Shown here: one piece after another, positions 32,374 through 43,490 of the stretch
Layout: every line of letters begins with the position of its first letter
Numbering within the stretch: position 1 is the first letter of the stretch
NCBI RefSeq assembly: GCF_022370755.2
Contig: NZ_CP092364.2
Location: 1,674,001 to 1,738,000 of the forward strand
Direction: 5' to 3'
Length of the DNA: 64,000 bases
From: Mycolicibacterium goodii
GTDB taxonomy: Bacteria > Actinomycetota > Actinomycetes > Mycobacteriales > Mycobacteriaceae
Notes under the pieces: generated by a model
Told to the model about the DNA's origin: nothing
Databases searched by the model: none
Seen by the model: only the letters and a program-made list of their open reading frames with translations
Position numbers and translations under genes: made by a program

Positions 32374-34137
32374 GTGGGCAGCATCCTCACCCGGCTGCGT
32401 CGCGGACGCGGCCAGGGTGACGCGGCGCAGGACGTATCGGAGGCCGTCGCGACCGGCGAACCGACCGACGCGGCGGCCCCCGCCGGCGACGGAGAGAAAA
32501 CCGGCGCGTCCGAGGCGAGCCACGCGGAAGCCGTGAAGGTGCCGCGTACCCGGTTCGGCACCTGGCTGGGCCGGCCGATGACGTCGTTCCACCTGATCAT
32601 CGCAGTCACCGGCCTGCTCACCACGCTCGGCCTGATCATGGTGCTGTCGGCATCGGGCGTGTACTCCTACGACTCCGACGGCTCGCCCTGGGCGGTGTTC
32701 GGGCGCCAGGTGCTGTGGACCGCGATCGGCTTCGTCGCCTTCTATCTCGCACTGCGCATCCGTGTCCAGACGCTGCGCAAGCTCGCGTTCCCCGGATTCG
32801 CGTTCACCGTCGTGCTGCTGGTGCTGGTGCTCATCCCTGGCATCGGCAAGGTCGCGAACGGTTCGCGCGGCTGGTTCGTCGTCGCGGGCTTCTCGATGCA
32901 GCCCTCTGAGCTGGCCAAGATCGCGTTCGCGATCTGGGGTGCGCACCTGCTCGCCGCACGACGCATGGAACGTGCGTCGTTGCGCGAGATGCTGATCCCG
33001 CTGGTTCCGGCGGCCGTGATCGCGCTGGCGCTCATCGTGGCGCAGCCCGACCTCGGGCAGACCGTCTCGCTCGGCATCATCCTGCTCGGCCTGCTCTGGT
33101 ACGCGGGCCTGCCGCTGCGTGTGTTCATGTCGTCGCTGCTGGCCGTCGTCGTCTCCGCCATCGTGCTCGCGTTCGCCGAGGGTTACCGCTCCGACCGCGT
33201 GCAGTCCTGGCTCAATCCCGGCGCCGACACCCAGGGCTCGGGATATCAGGCACGGCAGGCCCGGTTCGCGCTGGCCAACGGCGGCGTCTTCGGCGACGGG
33301 CTGGGCCAGGGCACCGCCAAATGGAACTACCTGCCCAACGCACACAACGACTTCATCTTCGCGATCATCGGCGAGGAGCTCGGGCTCATCGGGGCCACCG
33401 GCCTGCTCGCGCTGTTCGGGCTGTTCGCCTACACCGGCATGCGGATCGCGCGACGCTCGGCCGACCCGTTCCTGCGGCTGTTGTCCGCGACCACGACGCT
33501 GTGGCTCATCGGCCAGATGTTCATCAACGTCGGCTACGTCGTGGGTCTGCTCCCGGTCACCGGCCTGCAGTTGCCGCTCATCTCGGCGGGCGGATCGTCG
33601 CAGGCGACCACGCTGTTGATGATGGGCCTGCTCACCAACGCCGCCCGGCACGAACCGGACGCGGTGGCCGCGCTACGCGCCGGCCGCGACGACCGGATGG
33701 ACCGCCTCCTGCGCCTGCCGCTGCCCGAACCGTACGTGCCACCGCGCCTGGAACTGGCGCGCGAGCGGCTGAGCGCGAAGAAATCCGCGCAGAAGGCCGC
33801 GAAGGCCAAGCCGGCCAGGAAGCCCGCGGGCAAGCCCGACGCCAAGGCGCGCACCAGGGCCGCTTCCGGACGGGCCGCCAAGGCCGCCCGTGCCAAGGCA
33901 CGCTCCGGTGCCGAGCCGGGCGCCCGCACGGCAGGCAAGGCGGGCCGCGCCGGGCAGCGGACCGCCGAGCGGGCCGCGGGCGCGGCGGGCCGACGCGCGG
34001 CACACACCGGTGACCGTGGTGCGCGACGCCGCGCCCAACAACCGGGTGGATCGAGCCGATCGTCGGTCCGATATGGTGCTGACCAGCGAAGCCAGGGCCG
34101 TCGGGCCCGCGCATTGGAAGGTCAGCGTTACGGGTGA
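32374..34137 (+). CDS. ftsW: SEDS peptidoglycan polymerase FtsW
   Basis: This 587-residue protein has ten membrane segments between about residues 70 and 435. SEDS hallmarks include [17 protein letters not shown], with the catalytic Asp region later in the AQPDLGQT loop, and [15 protein letters not shown]. It polymerises lipid II at the septum with PbpB. Both tails are long. About 65 residues precede the first helix. The C-terminus (about 440-587) is a Lys/Ala/Arg-rich, probably disordered extension that in mycobacteria can bind partners such as FtsZ. The stop overlaps the murG GTG. Confidence 0.95.
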   Translation: MGSILTRLRRGRGQGDAAQDVSEAVATGEPTDAAAPAGDGEKTGASEASHAEAVKVPRTRFGTWLGRPMTSFHLIIAVTGLLTTLGLIMVLSASGVYSYDSDGSPWAVFGRQVLWTAIGFVAFYLALRIRVQTLRKLAFPGFAFTVVLLVLVLIPGIGKVANGSRGWFVVAGFSMQPSELAKIAFAIWGAHLLAARRMERASLREMLIPLVPAAVIALALIVAQPDLGQTVSLGIILLGLLWYAGLPLRVFMSSLLAVVVSAIVLAFAEGYRSDRVQSWLNPGADTQGSGYQARQARFALANGGVFGDGLGQGTAKWNYLPNAHNDFIFAIIGEELGLIGATGLLALFGLFAYTGMRIARRSADPFLRLLSATTTLWLIGQMFINVGYVVGLLPVTGLQLPLISAGGSSQATTLLMMGLLTNAARHEPDAVAALRAGRDDRMDRLLRLPLPEPYVPPRLELARERLSAKKSAQKAAKAKPARKPAGKPDAKARTRAASGRAAKAARAKARSGAEPGARTAGKAGRAGQRTAERAAGAAGRRAAHTGDRGARRRAQQPGGSSRSSVRYGADQRSQGRRARALEGQRYG

Positions 34138-35291
34138 ACAAGGGTTCGCGGGACAACAACCACAGCGACCGTGAGATCTCGGTGGTGCTGGCCGGTGGGG
34201 GAACCGCCGGGCACGTCGAGCCGGCGATGGCCGTCGCCGACGCGCTGCGTGCACTCGATCCCGACGTGCGGATCACCGCGCTCGGGACCCGGCGCGGGTT
34301 GGAGACCCGGCTGGTTCCGCAGCGCGGCTACGACCTGGAGCTGATCACGCCGGTCCCGCTACCGCGCAAGCCGTCGAAGGACCTGCTGCGTCTGCCGCTT
34401 CGGGTGCGTACGGCGATCCGGCAGACCAGGGACGTGCTTTCCGGGGTCGACGCCGATGTCGTGGTGGGCTTCGGCGGGTACGTCGCACTTCCCGCCTACC
34501 TCGCCGCGCGCGGCGGTCTCACCGGGCGGGGCAAGGTTCCGGTCGTGGTCCACGAGGCCAACGCGCGGGCCGGGCTGGCCAACCGGGTCGGTGCTCGTTC
34601 GGCGCGCCGCGTGCTGTCGGCCGTGCCCGATTCGGGGCTGCGCAACGTCGAGGTGGTCGGGGTTCCGGTGCGCGAGTCGATCACGTCGCTGGACCGGAAC
34701 GCCCTGCGGGCGCGGGCGCGCGCCGAGTTCGGGTTCGCCGATGACGCCAAGGTGCTGTTGGTGTTCGGCGGATCCCAGGGTGCGCAGTCGATCAACCGCG
34801 CCGTCGCCGCGGCGGCCAAAGATCTTGCCGCGGCGGGTATCTCGGTGCTGCACGCACACGGTCCGAAGAACACCCTCGACCTGCCACCCGCCGATCCGCA
34901 GGCGCCGCCCTACATCGCGGTGCCGTACCTGGACCGCATGGATCTGGCCTACGCCGCCGCCGATCTGGCGATCTGCCGGTCCGGCGCGATGACCGTGGCC
35001 GAGGTCACCGCGGTGGGACTGCCCGCGGTCTACGTGCCGCTGCCGATCGGCAACGGCGAGCAGCGCCTCAACGCCTCACCGGTGGTCGCCGCGGGGGGCG
35101 GCCTGCTCATCGACGATTCCGCCCTGAGCGGTGACACCGTCGCACGCACCGTGATACCGCTGCTCACCGACGACTCCCGGCTGTCGGCGATGACGCGGGC
35201 CGCGTCGCTGTCAGGGCATCCCGACGCCGCACGGCGCGTCGCGCAGGTCGCGCTCGAGATCGCCCGCACGGCACGGAAGCAGGCGTCATGA
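34134..35291 (+). CDS. murG: UDP-GlcNAc:lipid I N-acetylglucosaminyltransferase MurG
   Basis: This 385-residue GT-B enzyme of family GT28 has the N-terminal glycine-rich loop [12 protein letters not shown], a second GFGGYVALP motif, and a C-terminal [11 protein letters not shown] loop followed by [12 protein letters not shown] for UDP-GlcNAc binding. It makes lipid II on the cytoplasmic face. GTG 34134 overlaps the ftsW stop, and its TGA overlaps the murC ATG. Confidence 0.95.
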   Translation: MNKGSRDNNHSDREISVVLAGGGTAGHVEPAMAVADALRALDPDVRITALGTRRGLETRLVPQRGYDLELITPVPLPRKPSKDLLRLPLRVRTAIRQTRDVLSGVDADVVVGFGGYVALPAYLAARGGLTGRGKVPVVVHEANARAGLANRVGARSARRVLSAVPDSGLRNVEVVGVPVRESITSLDRNALRARARAEFGFADDAKVLLVFGGSQGAQSINRAVAAAAKDLAAAGISVLHAHGPKNTLDLPPADPQAPPYIAVPYLDRMDLAYAAADLAICRSGAMTVAEVTAVGLPAVYVPLPIGNGEQRLNASPVVAAGGGLLIDDSALSGDTVARTVIPLLTDDSRLSAMTRAASLSGHPDAARRVAQVALEIARTARKQAS

Positions 35292-36736
35292 CCGGCGTTT
35301 CGCTCCCACCGGAGTTGCAGCGCGTGCACATGGTGGGCATCGGAGGCGCCGGGATGTCAGGGGTGGCCCGCATCCTCCTCGACCGCGGCGGGCTGGTGTC
35401 GGGTTCGGATGCCAAGGAGTCCCGCGGTGTCGTCGCGTTGCGCGCGCGCGGCGCCGAGATCCGCATCGGCCACGACGCGTCGTCGCTGGATCTGCTGCCG
35501 GGCGGACCGACCGCGGTGGTGACCACGCACGCCGCGATCCCCAAGACCAATCCCGAACTCGTCGAGGCGCGCAAGCGCGGTATCCCGGTCATCCTGCGTC
35601 CGGTGGTGCTGGCCAAGTTGATGGCCGGCTACACCACGCTCATGGTGACCGGCACGCATGGCAAGACGACCACGACCTCGATGCTCATCGTCGCGTTGCA
35701 GCACAGCGGATTCGATCCCTCGTTCGCCGTCGGCGGCGAGTTGGGCGAGGCCGGCACCAACGCGCACCACGGCAGCGGCAGCACGTTCGTCGCCGAGGCC
35801 GACGAGAGCGACGGGTCGCTGCTCGAATACACCCCGAATGTGGCCGTGGTGACCAACATCGAGGCCGACCACCTGGATTTCTTCGGCAGTGAGCAGGCCT
35901 ACACCGCGGTGTTCGACTCGTTCGTCGAGCGCATCGCGCCCGGCGGCGCGCTCGTGGTGTGCACCGACGATCCGGGTGCGGCCGCGCTGGCCGAGCGCAC
36001 CGACGCGCTCGGCGTGCGCGTCCTGCGCTACGGCAGCACCGGCGACGCCCTCGCCGGCCGCCTGTTGAGCTGGGAACAACAGGGCACCGGCGCGGTGGCG
36101 CACATCCAGCTCGCGGGGAACCCCAACCCGTGGGCGGTACGGCTCGCGGTGCCGGGGCGGCACATGGCACTCAACGCGCTCGCCGCGCTGCTGGCCGCCC
36201 GCGAGATCGGTGCGCCCGTCGACAGTGTGCTCGACGGATTGGCCGGATTCGAAGGTGTGCGTAGGCGTTTCGAACTCGTCGGGACCGAGGCGGGGGTCCG
36301 CGTCTTCGACGACTATGCCCACCATCCCACCGAGGTGCGCGCGACGCTCGAGGCGGCCCGCACCGTCGTCGACCAGACCGGTGGCCGGGTGGTGGTCGCG
36401 TTCCAGCCGCACTTGTACTCGCGCACAGCGACATTCGCACGCGAATTCGGGACGTCGCTCAGCGTCGCCGATCAGGTGATCGTGCTCGACGTCTACGGTG
36501 CTCGCGAACAGCCGATGCCCGGCGTCAGCGGCGCGACGGTCGCCGAACACGTCACCGCCCCCGTGGTGTATGTGCCCGACTTCTCCGCGGTGGCAGCGCA
36601 TGTCGCGTCGGTGGCGCGCCCCGGCGATGTGGTACTCACGATGGGGGCGGGCGACGTCACCATGCTGGGCGGCGAGATCCTCGACGAACTGCGCCTCAAG
36701 GACAACCGCGGGATGCCGGGAGCGGGCGCGTCGTGA
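35288..36736 (+). CDS. murC: UDP-MurNAc:L-alanine ligase MurC
   Basis: This 482-residue protein has the N-terminal [15 protein letters not shown]-MurNAc loop, the ATP loop [11 protein letters not shown] near residues 121-131, [12 protein letters not shown], and the [11 protein letters not shown] motif of the C-terminal domain. It adds L-alanine, starting stem-peptide assembly. The ATG overlaps the murG TGA, and the gene ends in a four-base overlap with the ftsQ GTG. Confidence 0.95.
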   Translation: MTGVSLPPELQRVHMVGIGGAGMSGVARILLDRGGLVSGSDAKESRGVVALRARGAEIRIGHDASSLDLLPGGPTAVVTTHAAIPKTNPELVEARKRGIPVILRPVVLAKLMAGYTTLMVTGTHGKTTTTSMLIVALQHSGFDPSFAVGGELGEAGTNAHHGSGSTFVAEADESDGSLLEYTPNVAVVTNIEADHLDFFGSEQAYTAVFDSFVERIAPGGALVVCTDDPGAAALAERTDALGVRVLRYGSTGDALAGRLLSWEQQGTGAVAHIQLAGNPNPWAVRLAVPGRHMALNALAALLAAREIGAPVDSVLDGLAGFEGVRRRFELVGTEAGVRVFDDYAHHPTEVRATLEAARTVVDQTGGRVVVAFQPHLYSRTATFAREFGTSLSVADQVIVLDVYGAREQPMPGVSGATVAEHVTAPVVYVPDFSAVAAHVASVARPGDVVLTMGAGDVTMLGGEILDELRLKDNRGMPGAGAS

Positions 36737-37761
36737 CCGGGACGGGTCCCCACGGTGACCCCGACGACGGCCCCGACCACACCGCAGCCGAACCCGACGG
36801 TCCGGCATCGGAGGTCGCCGCCCGGCACGACACCACCGAACCGGCATCCGAACACACAGAACCTGCCGAACCTTCTGACATGACCGACACGACCGACACG
36901 ACCGCGACCACCGACTCCGATCTGCCGCCCGAGGCGTCGGAGGAGTTCGAGGGCCCGCGCAGGCGGGCGCGGCGCGAGCGCGCCGAACGACGCGCGGCCC
37001 GCGACCGCGCCATGGCCATCGAGCAGGCCCGCCGGGAGGCCAAGCGCCGCGCGATCGCCAGTGCGGTCGATCCCACGAAATCCGTTCCGCGCGGCACGAT
37101 CCGCGGCCTGAAGGTGCTGATGTGGTCGGCGCTGATCAGCGTGCTGGCGGTCGCGCTGGGCCTGCTGCTGTACTTCACCCCGATCATGTCGGCTCGCAAC
37201 ATCGAGGTCAGCGGTCTGGCGGAGATCCCTCAGGAGGAGGTCCTCACGGCCGCCGCCGTGGCCCCGGGCACCCCGCTGCTGCAGGTCGACACCGACGCGG
37301 TCGCCGAACGGGTCGCGACCATCCGCCGCGTCGCGACCGCGCGCGTGCAGCGTGAGTATCCGTCGACGCTCAAGATCTCGGTCGTCGAGCGTGTGCCCGT
37401 GGTGGTCAAGGACTATCCGGACGGCCCGCACCTGTTCGACCGCGACGGTGTCGACTTCGCGACCGGCCCGGCGCCGTTGGCGCTGCCGTATCTGGACGCC
37501 GACAATCCGGGCCCGCGGGATCCGGCGACGCGGGCCGCGCTCGACGTCATGATGGCGCTGCCGCCGGATGTCGCCGCACAGGTCGGGCGGATCGCGGCGC
37601 CGTCGGTCGCGTCGATCACGTTGACGCTCACCGACGGTCGCGTGGTGGTGTGGGGGACCGACGACCGCACGCAGGAGAAGGCGCTGAAGCTCGCGGCGCT
37701 GCTGACGCAGCCGGGCACCACCTACGACGTATCCAGCCCGGACCTGCCGACGGTCAAATAG
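36733..37761 (+). CDS. ftsQ: division protein FtsQ
   Basis: This 342-residue bitopic protein has a long cytoplasmic N-terminus of about 120 residues. It is acidic and Thr/Asp-rich (several TDT repeats), then strongly basic. A membrane segment lies at about 125-148. The periplasmic POTRA domain ([18 protein letters not shown] onward) and the FtsQ beta domain follow. It links early and late divisome proteins. It is the last gene of the tightly overlapping mur block, and 224 bases separate it from ftsZ. Confidence 0.92.
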   Translation: MTGTGPHGDPDDGPDHTAAEPDGPASEVAARHDTTEPASEHTEPAEPSDMTDTTDTTATTDSDLPPEASEEFEGPRRRARRERAERRAARDRAMAIEQARREAKRRAIASAVDPTKSVPRGTIRGLKVLMWSALISVLAVALGLLLYFTPIMSARNIEVSGLAEIPQEEVLTAAAVAPGTPLLQVDTDAVAERVATIRRVATARVQREYPSTLKISVVERVPVVVKDYPDGPHLFDRDGVDFATGPAPLALPYLDADNPGPRDPATRAALDVMMALPPDVAAQVGRIAAPSVASITLTLTDGRVVVWGTDDRTQEKALKLAALLTQPGTTYDVSSPDLPTVK

Positions 37762-37895
37762 CCCAGGCGCAACGGCCGGCCGGCGGTGCTGTGACCGTCA
37801 TGACACGCTCGCGCAGAAATTGCCGCGCGACGCGTCGGCGCGCCTGCCACGATCAGCCGCGTCGGCCCCCTACCGTTCTGTTTGCGCGGAACTAC

Positions 37896-37919
37896 TTGAC
37901 ATAACTCTAAGCCTATGGT
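37896..37919 (+). promoter_or_regulatory. candidate ftsZ promoter elements in the ftsQ-ftsZ gap
   Basis: The 224-base gap is more AT-rich near its 3' end. A perfect TTGACA is at 37896-37901 and TATGGT at 37914-37919, but the spacing of 12 is short, so they may belong to different promoters. A GGTTGAGGTTGAGGG repeat follows and the ftsZ ATG is 66 bases downstream of TATGGT. Confidence 0.4.
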
Positions 37920-37985
37920 TGAGGTTGAGGGTTTGCAGGGGAGGGTTCGGCGCCCAGAGCACCCAACCAGGGAGGAAGACGATCC

Positions 37986-39152
37986 ATGACCCCCCCGCAT
38001 AACTACCTCGCGGTCATCAAGGTGGTTGGTATCGGCGGTGGCGGCGTCAACGCCGTCAACCGGATGATCGAACAGGGCCTGAAGGGCGTCGAGTTCATCG
38101 CGATCAACACCGATGCCCAGGCACTGCTGATGAGCGACGCCGACGTCAAGCTCGACGTGGGCCGCGACTCCACCCGTGGTCTGGGTGCCGGTGCCGACCC
38201 CGAGGTGGGCCGCAACGCGGCCGAGGACGCCAAGGACGACATCGAGGAGCTGCTGCGCGGCGCCGACATGGTGTTCGTCACCGCAGGTGAGGGCGGCGGC
38301 ACCGGTACCGGTGGCGCACCCGTCGTCGCGTCGATCGCTCGCAAGCTCGGCGCACTGACCGTCGGCGTGGTCACGCGGCCGTTCTCCTTCGAGGGCAAGC
38401 GGCGCAGCAATCAGGCCGAAGCCGGTATACAGGCGCTGCGCGAGAGCTGCGACACGCTCATCGTGATCCCCAACGACCGGCTGCTGCAGATGGGCGACGC
38501 CGCGGTGTCGCTGATGGACGCGTTCCGCAGCGCCGACGAGGTGCTGCTCAACGGTGTCCAGGGCATCACCGACCTGATCACCACACCCGGTCTGATCAAC
38601 GTGGACTTCGCCGATGTCAAGGGTGTGATGAGCGGCGCCGGTACGGCTTTGATGGGCATCGGTTCGGCGCGCGGTGACGGCCGCGCGCTCAAGGCCGCCG
38701 AGATCGCGATCAACTCGCCGCTCCTCGAGGCCTCGATGGAGGGCGCGCAGGGCGTGCTGCTGTCGGTCGCCGGCGGCAGCGACCTCGGACTCTTCGAGAT
38801 CAACGAGGCCGCGTCGCTCGTGCAGGACGCGGCGCATCCCGAGGCCAACATCATCTTCGGCACCGTGATCGACGACTCGCTGGGCGACGAGGTCCGGGTG
38901 ACGGTCATCGCGGCCGGGTTCGACAGTGCCGGACCCAGCCGCAAGCCGGTCGTGAGCCCGAGCCAGGCACAGACTCAACCGATCGCCTCGGCGCGGGCGG
39001 GCAAGGTGACGACGTCGCTGTTCGAACCCCAGGACGCGGCGAGCGTGCCCGCTCACACCAACGGCGCCACGGTCAGCGTCGGCGGTGACGGCCGGGACGA
39101 CGGAGGCATCGCCGATGACGACGTCGACGTGCCGCCCTTCATGCGGCACTGA
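37986..39152 (+). CDS. ftsZ: cell division GTPase FtsZ
   Basis: This 388-residue tubulin homologue has [13 protein letters not shown] at the nucleotide site, the tubulin signature GGGTGTGG near residues 103-110, the T7 synergy loop around [11 protein letters not shown], and a variable linker. The conserved C-terminal peptide [11 protein letters not shown] binds SepF, FtsW and other partners. The ATG is preceded by GGAGGAAGAC. It heads its own group, ftsZ-pgeF-yggS-sepF-yggT, separated from ftsQ by a promoter region. Confidence 0.96.
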   Translation: MTPPHNYLAVIKVVGIGGGGVNAVNRMIEQGLKGVEFIAINTDAQALLMSDADVKLDVGRDSTRGLGAGADPEVGRNAAEDAKDDIEELLRGADMVFVTAGEGGGTGTGGAPVVASIARKLGALTVGVVTRPFSFEGKRRSNQAEAGIQALRESCDTLIVIPNDRLLQMGDAAVSLMDAFRSADEVLLNGVQGITDLITTPGLINVDFADVKGVMSGAGTALMGIGSARGDGRALKAAEIAINSPLLEASMEGAQGVLLSVAGGSDLGLFEINEAASLVQDAAHPEANIIFGTVIDDSLGDEVRVTVIAAGFDSAGPSRKPVVSPSQAQTQPIASARAGKVTTSLFEPQDAASVPAHTNGATVSVGGDGRDDGGIADDDVDVPPFMRH

Positions 39153-39187
39153 GCCGACGGCCGGCACCGGGTCCGGATACTGAAATC

Positions 39188-39901
39188 GTGAGTGTGCGTA
39201 TTCGGCGCGTGACGACCACCCGCGCCGGTGGTGTTTCGGCACCGCCCTACGATTCATTCAATCTCGGCGATCACGTCGGCGACGATCCCGCAGCGGTGGC
39301 CGCCAATCGTAAACGCCTCGCCGATGCGGTGAGCGCGGACGCAATCGTGTGGATGAATCAGGTTCACGGGGATCGCGTTGTCACCGTGGACGGTCCGCGC
39401 GAGGGTGCGGTAAATGACACCGACGCATTGGTGACCACGCTTCCCGGTCTGGCGTTGGCCGTTGTTACCGCGGATTGTGTTCCGGTCTTAATGGGTGACG
39501 CCCGCGCAGGTGTGGTCGCGGCGGCGCACGCCGGTCGTGTCGGTGCGCAGATCGGTATCGTCCCACGCACGCTGGAGGCGATGCTGGCCGTGGGCGCGCA
39601 CGTCGAGGACATCTCGGTGCTCCTCGGTCCAGCGGTCAGCGGACGCAACTACGAGGTGCCCGAGGCGATGGCCGCCGAGGTTGAGGCCAGCCTGCCCGGC
39701 AGTCGGACCACGACGTCGCGCGGTACGCCCGGCTTGGATCTGCGGGCCGGAATCGTCCGGCAGTTAAGGGCTTTGGGGGTCACGGCGATCGACGTCGACC
39801 CCCGGTGCACGGTGGACGACACCAACCTGTTCAGTCATCGGCGGCAGGCGCCCACCGGGCGCCTGGCGTGTCTGGTGTGGATGGAACAGAACCCGCGATG
39901 A
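39188..39901 (+). CDS. pgeF: PgeF/YfiH-type laccase-domain protein (Rv2149c family)
   Basis: This 237-residue protein has the YfiH fold markers NQVHGDRV, TADCVPVLM and AAHAGRVGAQ, whose His and Cys form the zinc-binding catalytic site, and a C-terminal DPRCTVDDTNLFSHRR segment. The E. coli homologue corrects misincorporated L-Ser in UDP-MurNAc precursors, and related proteins act as purine nucleoside phosphorylases, so the precise reaction here is uncertain. The usual HAGWRG is HAGRVG. GTG 39188 is 36 bases after ftsZ, and its stop overlaps the next ATG. Confidence 0.87.
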   Translation: MSVRIRRVTTTRAGGVSAPPYDSFNLGDHVGDDPAAVAANRKRLADAVSADAIVWMNQVHGDRVVTVDGPREGAVNDTDALVTTLPGLALAVVTADCVPVLMGDARAGVVAAAHAGRVGAQIGIVPRTLEAMLAVGAHVEDISVLLGPAVSGRNYEVPEAMAAEVEASLPGSRTTTSRGTPGLDLRAGIVRQLRALGVTAIDVDPRCTVDDTNLFSHRRQAPTGRLACLVWMEQNPR

Positions 39902-40752
39902 GTTCCACGAGCACCTCACCACGCACCCGCGACGCCGAGCGGACGGCCGAACTCACAGCGGCGCTGGGGGCGGCGCGGGCCCGCCTCGCGCGGGCCGCGG
40001 AATCGGCAGGAAGAAATGTCGGTGAAATCGAATTACTTCCGGTAACGAAATTCTTTCCGGCCTCAGATATTGTCATTCTCAACCAATTGGGTTGCCTCTC
40101 TTTCGGTGAATCCCGCGAACAAGAAGCCGTGAACAAAATCTCACGAGTTCGCGGGGAATTGCCTGACGCACCAATTCGCTGGCACATGATCGGACGCATC
40201 CAGCGCAACAAGGCCCGCTCGGTTGCGGGGTGGGCGTATGCGGCGCACTCGGTCGACAACGCCCGGCTGATCGCGGCACTGGACCGTGGGGCCACCGACG
40301 CGCTCGCCAAGGGGATTCGGTCCGAGCCATTGCGCGTCTACCTCCAGATCAGTCTCGACGGCGACACCGAACGGGGCGGTGTGGACGTCGACGAGCCGGA
40401 TCGGGTCGACGAATTGTGCGCGGCGATCGACGGGGCCGAGGGGCTGGCGTTCACCGGGCTGATGGCGATCCCTCCGTTGGACGCCGATGCCGACGAGGCG
40501 TTCGCGCGGCTGGCCGCCGAGCTCGCGCGGGTGCAGCGGCACCACTCGCAGCGCCTGGAGTTGTCGGCCGGCATGTCGAACGACCTCGAAAGCGCCGTGA
40601 AACACGGTTCGACGTGTGTGCGTGTCGGTACCGCGCTGATGGGTTCCCGCCCGCTAACGTCACCCCCATTAGTCACTCCAGTCACATCTTCATCACAGAC
40701 ATCAGAACTCCCACGGTCAGCAGAAGGGTCGCCCGATGAGCACACTGCATAA
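39898..40752 (+). CDS. yggS: YggS-family pyridoxal-phosphate homeostasis protein (Rv2148c)
   Basis: This 284-residue protein has a TIM-barrel fold like the alanine racemase N-terminal domain. The PLP lysine is Lys51 in LLPVTKFFP, and the phosphate-binding end [22 protein letters not shown] is intact. The family controls free PLP and amino acid pools rather than catalysing racemisation. The C-terminal 30 or so residues are Ser/Thr/Pro-rich and overlap the sepF start by 17 bases. The ATG overlaps the pgeF stop (ATGA). Confidence 0.9.
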   Translation: MSSTSTSPRTRDAERTAELTAALGAARARLARAAESAGRNVGEIELLPVTKFFPASDIVILNQLGCLSFGESREQEAVNKISRVRGELPDAPIRWHMIGRIQRNKARSVAGWAYAAHSVDNARLIAALDRGATDALAKGIRSEPLRVYLQISLDGDTERGGVDVDEPDRVDELCAAIDGAEGLAFTGLMAIPPLDADADEAFARLAAELARVQRHHSQRLELSAGMSNDLESAVKHGSTCVRVGTALMGSRPLTSPPLVTPVTSSSQTSELPRSAEGSPDEHTA

Positions 40753-41380
40753 GGTCAAGGCCTACTTCGGCATGGCGCCGATGGATGACTACGACGACGA
40801 GTACTACGAGGACGACGACCGTGGCGCCCGTGCCGGTGGATACAGCCGTCGCCCCCGTGAGGACCGCTTCGAGGACGAGGCCTACGGCTACGAGGGTCCC
40901 GAGTACGACGAGGGCCCTGCCTACCGGGGTGGATACGCCGAGCGCTTCCCCGACGAACCCCGCTTCGAGGCCCGCATGCGTGCGCCGCGCGACTTCGACC
41001 GTCCCGCGCCGTCGCGACTCGGTGCCATGCGCGGGTCGACCCGCGGCGCCCTCGCGATGGATCCGCGCGGCATGGCCGAGCTGTTCGAGGCCGGTAGCCC
41101 GCTGGCCAAGATCACGACGCTGCGGCCCAAGGACTACAGCGAGGCCCGCACCATCGGCGAGCGGTTCCGCGACGGGACGCCCGTGATCATGGACCTCGTG
41201 TCGATGGACAATGCCGACGCCAAGCGCCTGGTCGACTTCGCCGCCGGCCTCGCGTTCGCGCTGCGTGGCTCGTTCGACAAGGTGGCCACCAAGGTCTTCC
41301 TGCTGTCGCCGGCCGATGTCGACGTCACGGCCGAGGAGCGCAGGCGCATCGCCGAAGCCGGCTTCTACTCGTACCGTTAG
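40736..41380 (+). CDS. sepF: FtsZ-interacting division protein SepF
   Basis: This 214-residue protein begins with the amphipathic membrane-binding helix [13 protein letters not shown], then has a long acidic, Tyr-rich linker (about residues 15-110). The conserved C-terminal SepF domain (about 125-210) carries [22 protein letters not shown] and [10 protein letters not shown]. SepF tethers FtsZ filaments to the membrane, which matters in actinobacteria because FtsA is absent. The ATG lies inside the yggS 3' end. No FtsA gene is present in the window, consistent with this role. Confidence 0.95.
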   Translation: MSTLHKVKAYFGMAPMDDYDDEYYEDDDRGARAGGYSRRPREDRFEDEAYGYEGPEYDEGPAYRGGYAERFPDEPRFEARMRAPRDFDRPAPSRLGAMRGSTRGALAMDPRGMAELFEAGSPLAKITTLRPKDYSEARTIGERFRDGTPVIMDLVSMDNADAKRLVDFAAGLAFALRGSFDKVATKVFLLSPADVDVTAEERRRIAEAGFYSYR

Positions 41381-41435
41381 CCACACCACATCGTCGGGAG
41401 ACCGCCGCCTGTCCGTCGTTTCCGTCACGGCCGGG

Positions 41436-41441
41436 TAGGCT
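41436..41441 (+). promoter_or_regulatory. candidate -10 element (TAGGCT) upstream of yggT
   Basis: TAGGCT lies 55 bases after the sepF stop and about 94 bases before the yggT start, in a gap where no gene is visible. Confidence 0.3.
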
Positions 41442-41534
41442 GGCGGCGTCGCATCACCGGTCGGCACTTCACGTGTCGACCCGCAGCGACCTGTATCGAA
41501 TGTCACACATCCGTCGGTAGTGAGGTCGGCTCAG

Positions 41535-41825
41535 TTGTCGCTGTTCTTCCAGATCCTGGGTTTTGCGCTGTTCATCTTCTGGCTGCTGCTCATCGCGCGT
41601 GTCGTGGTCGAGTTCATCCGCTCGTTCAGCCGGGACTGGCATCCCAGGGGCTTCACCGTGGTGATCCTCGAGCTGATCATGACCGTCACCGATCCGCCGG
41701 TGAAACTGCTGCGCCGGATCATTCCCCAGCTCACGGTGGGCGCGGTCCGCTTCGATCTGTCGATCATGGTGCTGCTTCTGGCGGCGTTCATCGGCATGCA
41801 GCTCGCGTTCGGCGCTGCGGTCTGA
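41535..41825 (+). CDS. YggT-family membrane protein (Rv2146c)
   Basis: This 96-residue protein has two hydrophobic segments (about residues 3-25 and 75-96) joined by a conserved cytoplasmic stretch with RSFSRDWHPRG and TDPPVKLLRRIIP, the YggT signature. The TTG at 41535 is chosen because GAGG lies 9 bases upstream and family members begin at this point. GTG 41520 would add five residues. YggT proteins sit next to sepF in many Gram-positive bacteria and are linked genetically to envelope growth, with no proven biochemical activity. Confidence 0.87.
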   Translation: MSLFFQILGFALFIFWLLLIARVVVEFIRSFSRDWHPRGFTVVILELIMTVTDPPVKLLRRIIPQLTVGAVRFDLSIMVLLLAAFIGMQLAFGAAV

Positions 41826-42006
41826 CGCCCGTTCCCTTGGCGTTCCGCGCCGCGCGCCGCACGGCCTCCGCACCTGCTCGCAGACGTTTGCCGGGGCCTC
41901 GCGCCGCGGCGTGAGAACATTGAAATTCGCTCTTAAAATTGCCCTCTACTGCAACCGCCGGGTCTGGTGTGACAGGATGGACGCCAGTTGCGTTCAAACA
42001 AGGCTC

Positions 42007-42012
42007 TACACT
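42007..42012 (+). promoter_or_regulatory. candidate -10 element (TACACT) for wag31
   Basis: TACACT lies 41 bases before the wag31 ATG in a relatively AT-rich 228-base gap. The nearest TTGCGT is only 13 bases upstream, so the -35 assignment is weak. Confidence 0.3.
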
Positions 42013-42053
42013 TTGAGATCGGTTGACGGTTCAAGACTTCAAGGGGGCAGACA

Positions 42054-42869
42054 ATGCCGCTCACACCAGCGGACGTCCATAACGTCGCGTTCAGCAAGCC
42101 ACCAATTGGCAAGCGAGGCTACAACGAGGACGAGGTCGACGCCTTTCTCGATCTGGTTGAGAACGAGCTGACCCGGCTCATCGAGGAGAACGCCGATCTG
42201 CGGCAGCGGGTCGCCGAGCTCGACCAGGAGCTCGCCACAGCACGCTCCGGCGCGGGCGCCTCGTCGCAGGCGACGTCGTCGATCCCGCTGTACGAGCCCG
42301 AGCCTGAGCCTGCCCCGGCACCACAGCCCGTCTACGAGGCCCCGTCGCAGCCTGCCGCACCGCAGGGCGAGGACACCGCTGTCCGTGCCGCCCGCGTGCT
42401 GAGCCTGGCGCAGGACACCGCGGACCGTCTGACCAGCACGGCCAAGGCCGAGGCGGACAAGCTGCTCTCCGATGCCAGGGCGCAGGCCGAGGCGATGGTG
42501 ACCGACGCCCGCAAGACCGCCGAGACCACGGTCGCCGAGGCCCGGCAGCGAGCCGATGCCATGCTGGCCGACGCGCAGACCCGGTCGGAGACCCAGTTGC
42601 GACAGGCCCAGGAGAAGGCCGATGCGCTGCAGGCGGATGCCGAGCGCAAGCATTCCGAGATCATGGGAACCATCAACCAGCAGCGCACGGTGCTGGAAGG
42701 TCGTCTCGAGCAGTTGCGGACCTTCGAACGCGAGTACCGGACCCGCCTCAAGACCTACCTGGAGTCGCAGCTCGAGGAACTGGGGCAGCGTGGTTCGGCG
42801 GCACCGGTCGATTCCAGCGCCAACAGCGACGCCAGCGGATTCGGCCAGTTCAACCGCGGCAACAACTGA
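42054..42869 (+). CDS. wag31: polar growth protein Wag31 (DivIVA)
   Basis: This 271-residue protein has the DivIVA N-terminal domain ([20 protein letters not shown], then [12 protein letters not shown]) that binds curved membrane and forms a short coiled-coil. An intrinsically disordered Pro/Glu linker (about residues 70-115) follows, then a long Ala/Gln/Glu coiled-coil to about residue 250. Thr74 aligns with the PknA-phosphorylated Thr73 of M. tuberculosis. Wag31 marks the growing pole and recruits the elongation machinery. AAGGGGGCAG precedes the ATG. It has its own upstream region. Confidence 0.95.
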   Translation: MPLTPADVHNVAFSKPPIGKRGYNEDEVDAFLDLVENELTRLIEENADLRQRVAELDQELATARSGAGASSQATSSIPLYEPEPEPAPAPQPVYEAPSQPAAPQGEDTAVRAARVLSLAQDTADRLTSTAKAEADKLLSDARAQAEAMVTDARKTAETTVAEARQRADAMLADAQTRSETQLRQAQEKADALQADAERKHSEIMGTINQQRTVLEGRLEQLRTFEREYRTRLKTYLESQLEELGQRGSAAPVDSSANSDASGFGQFNRGNN

Positions 42870-42954
42870 CTCGTCCGGCTGTCAGCCTCGCGTGATCACG
42901 ATGCACCCGGGGCCGACCCGATCGGTCCGTCACCGTGGTCGGACCGCCACACCC

Positions 42955-42960
42955 TAGGGT
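42955..42960 (+). promoter_or_regulatory. -10 element (TAGGGT) positioned for a leaderless transcript
   Basis: TAGGGT ends 7 bases before ATG 42968, so transcription would start at or next to the first base of the start codon. No ribosome site is visible. Confidence 0.45.
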
Positions 42961-42967
42961 TCAAACA

Positions 42968-43483
42968 ATGCTGATCATTGCGCTCGTGCTCGCCGTCATC
43001 GGCCTGGCAGCGCTGGTGACCGCGGTGGTCACCAGCAACGAACTGATCGCCTGGGTCTGCATCGGCGCCAGCGTGCTCGGCGTGGTGCTGTTGATCGTCG
43101 ATGCGCTGCGCGAGCGGTCTCGCAGCGGGCGCGCGGCCTCGGCCTCCGCGGCCGGGGAGGCCGACGACGACGCCGAGGCGGCCGCCGCAGCGGACACCGC
43201 CGAGCGGGAGGTCGACGAGGAGTACGACAGCAGTCGCGACACCCAGGTGATCGAGGCGGTCCGGGACACCCCCGAGGCCGACGCCGACGAACCGGTCGAC
43301 TATCCCGACGACGCCCCAGAAGACACCGACGACACCGAAAGATCGGCCACATCCGCCGCCGCGACCGACGACACCGAGGCGACCGACGACACCGAGGCGA
43401 CCGACGAAGCGCCTGCCGACGAAGCCGCGGTCAACGACACGACGGACACCGCCGAAGCCGACACCGAAGAGCGCAAGAACTAG
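42968..43483 (+). CDS. small membrane protein with acidic tail, Rv2144c family
   Basis: This 171-residue protein has two hydrophobic segments (about residues 2-22 and 27-46), a short basic stretch (RERSRSGR), then about 115 residues dominated by Asp, Glu, Ala and Thr. The tail contains an in-frame 18-base repeat coding (ATDDTE) units. It is probably disordered and cytoplasmic. The start at ATG 42968 is supported by a -10-like TAGGGT 7 bases before it. The position after wag31 is conserved in mycobacteria. Function is unknown. Confidence 0.82.
   Translation: MLIIALVLAVIGLAALVTAVVTSNELIAWVCIGASVLGVVLLIVDALRERSRSGRAASASAAGEADDDAEAAAAADTAEREVDEEYDSSRDTQVIEAVRDTPEADADEPVDYPDDAPEDTDDTERSATSAAATDDTEATDDTEATDEAPADEAAVNDTTDTAEADTEERKN
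43361..43408 (+). repeat. 18-bp in-frame tandem repeat, about 2.6 copies
   Basis: Copies at 43361-43378 and 43379-43396 are identical, and a partial copy continues to 43407 or so. It encodes the ATDDTE units of the acidic tail and may vary in length between strains. Confidence 0.9.
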
Positions 43484-43490
43484 CCGAGGC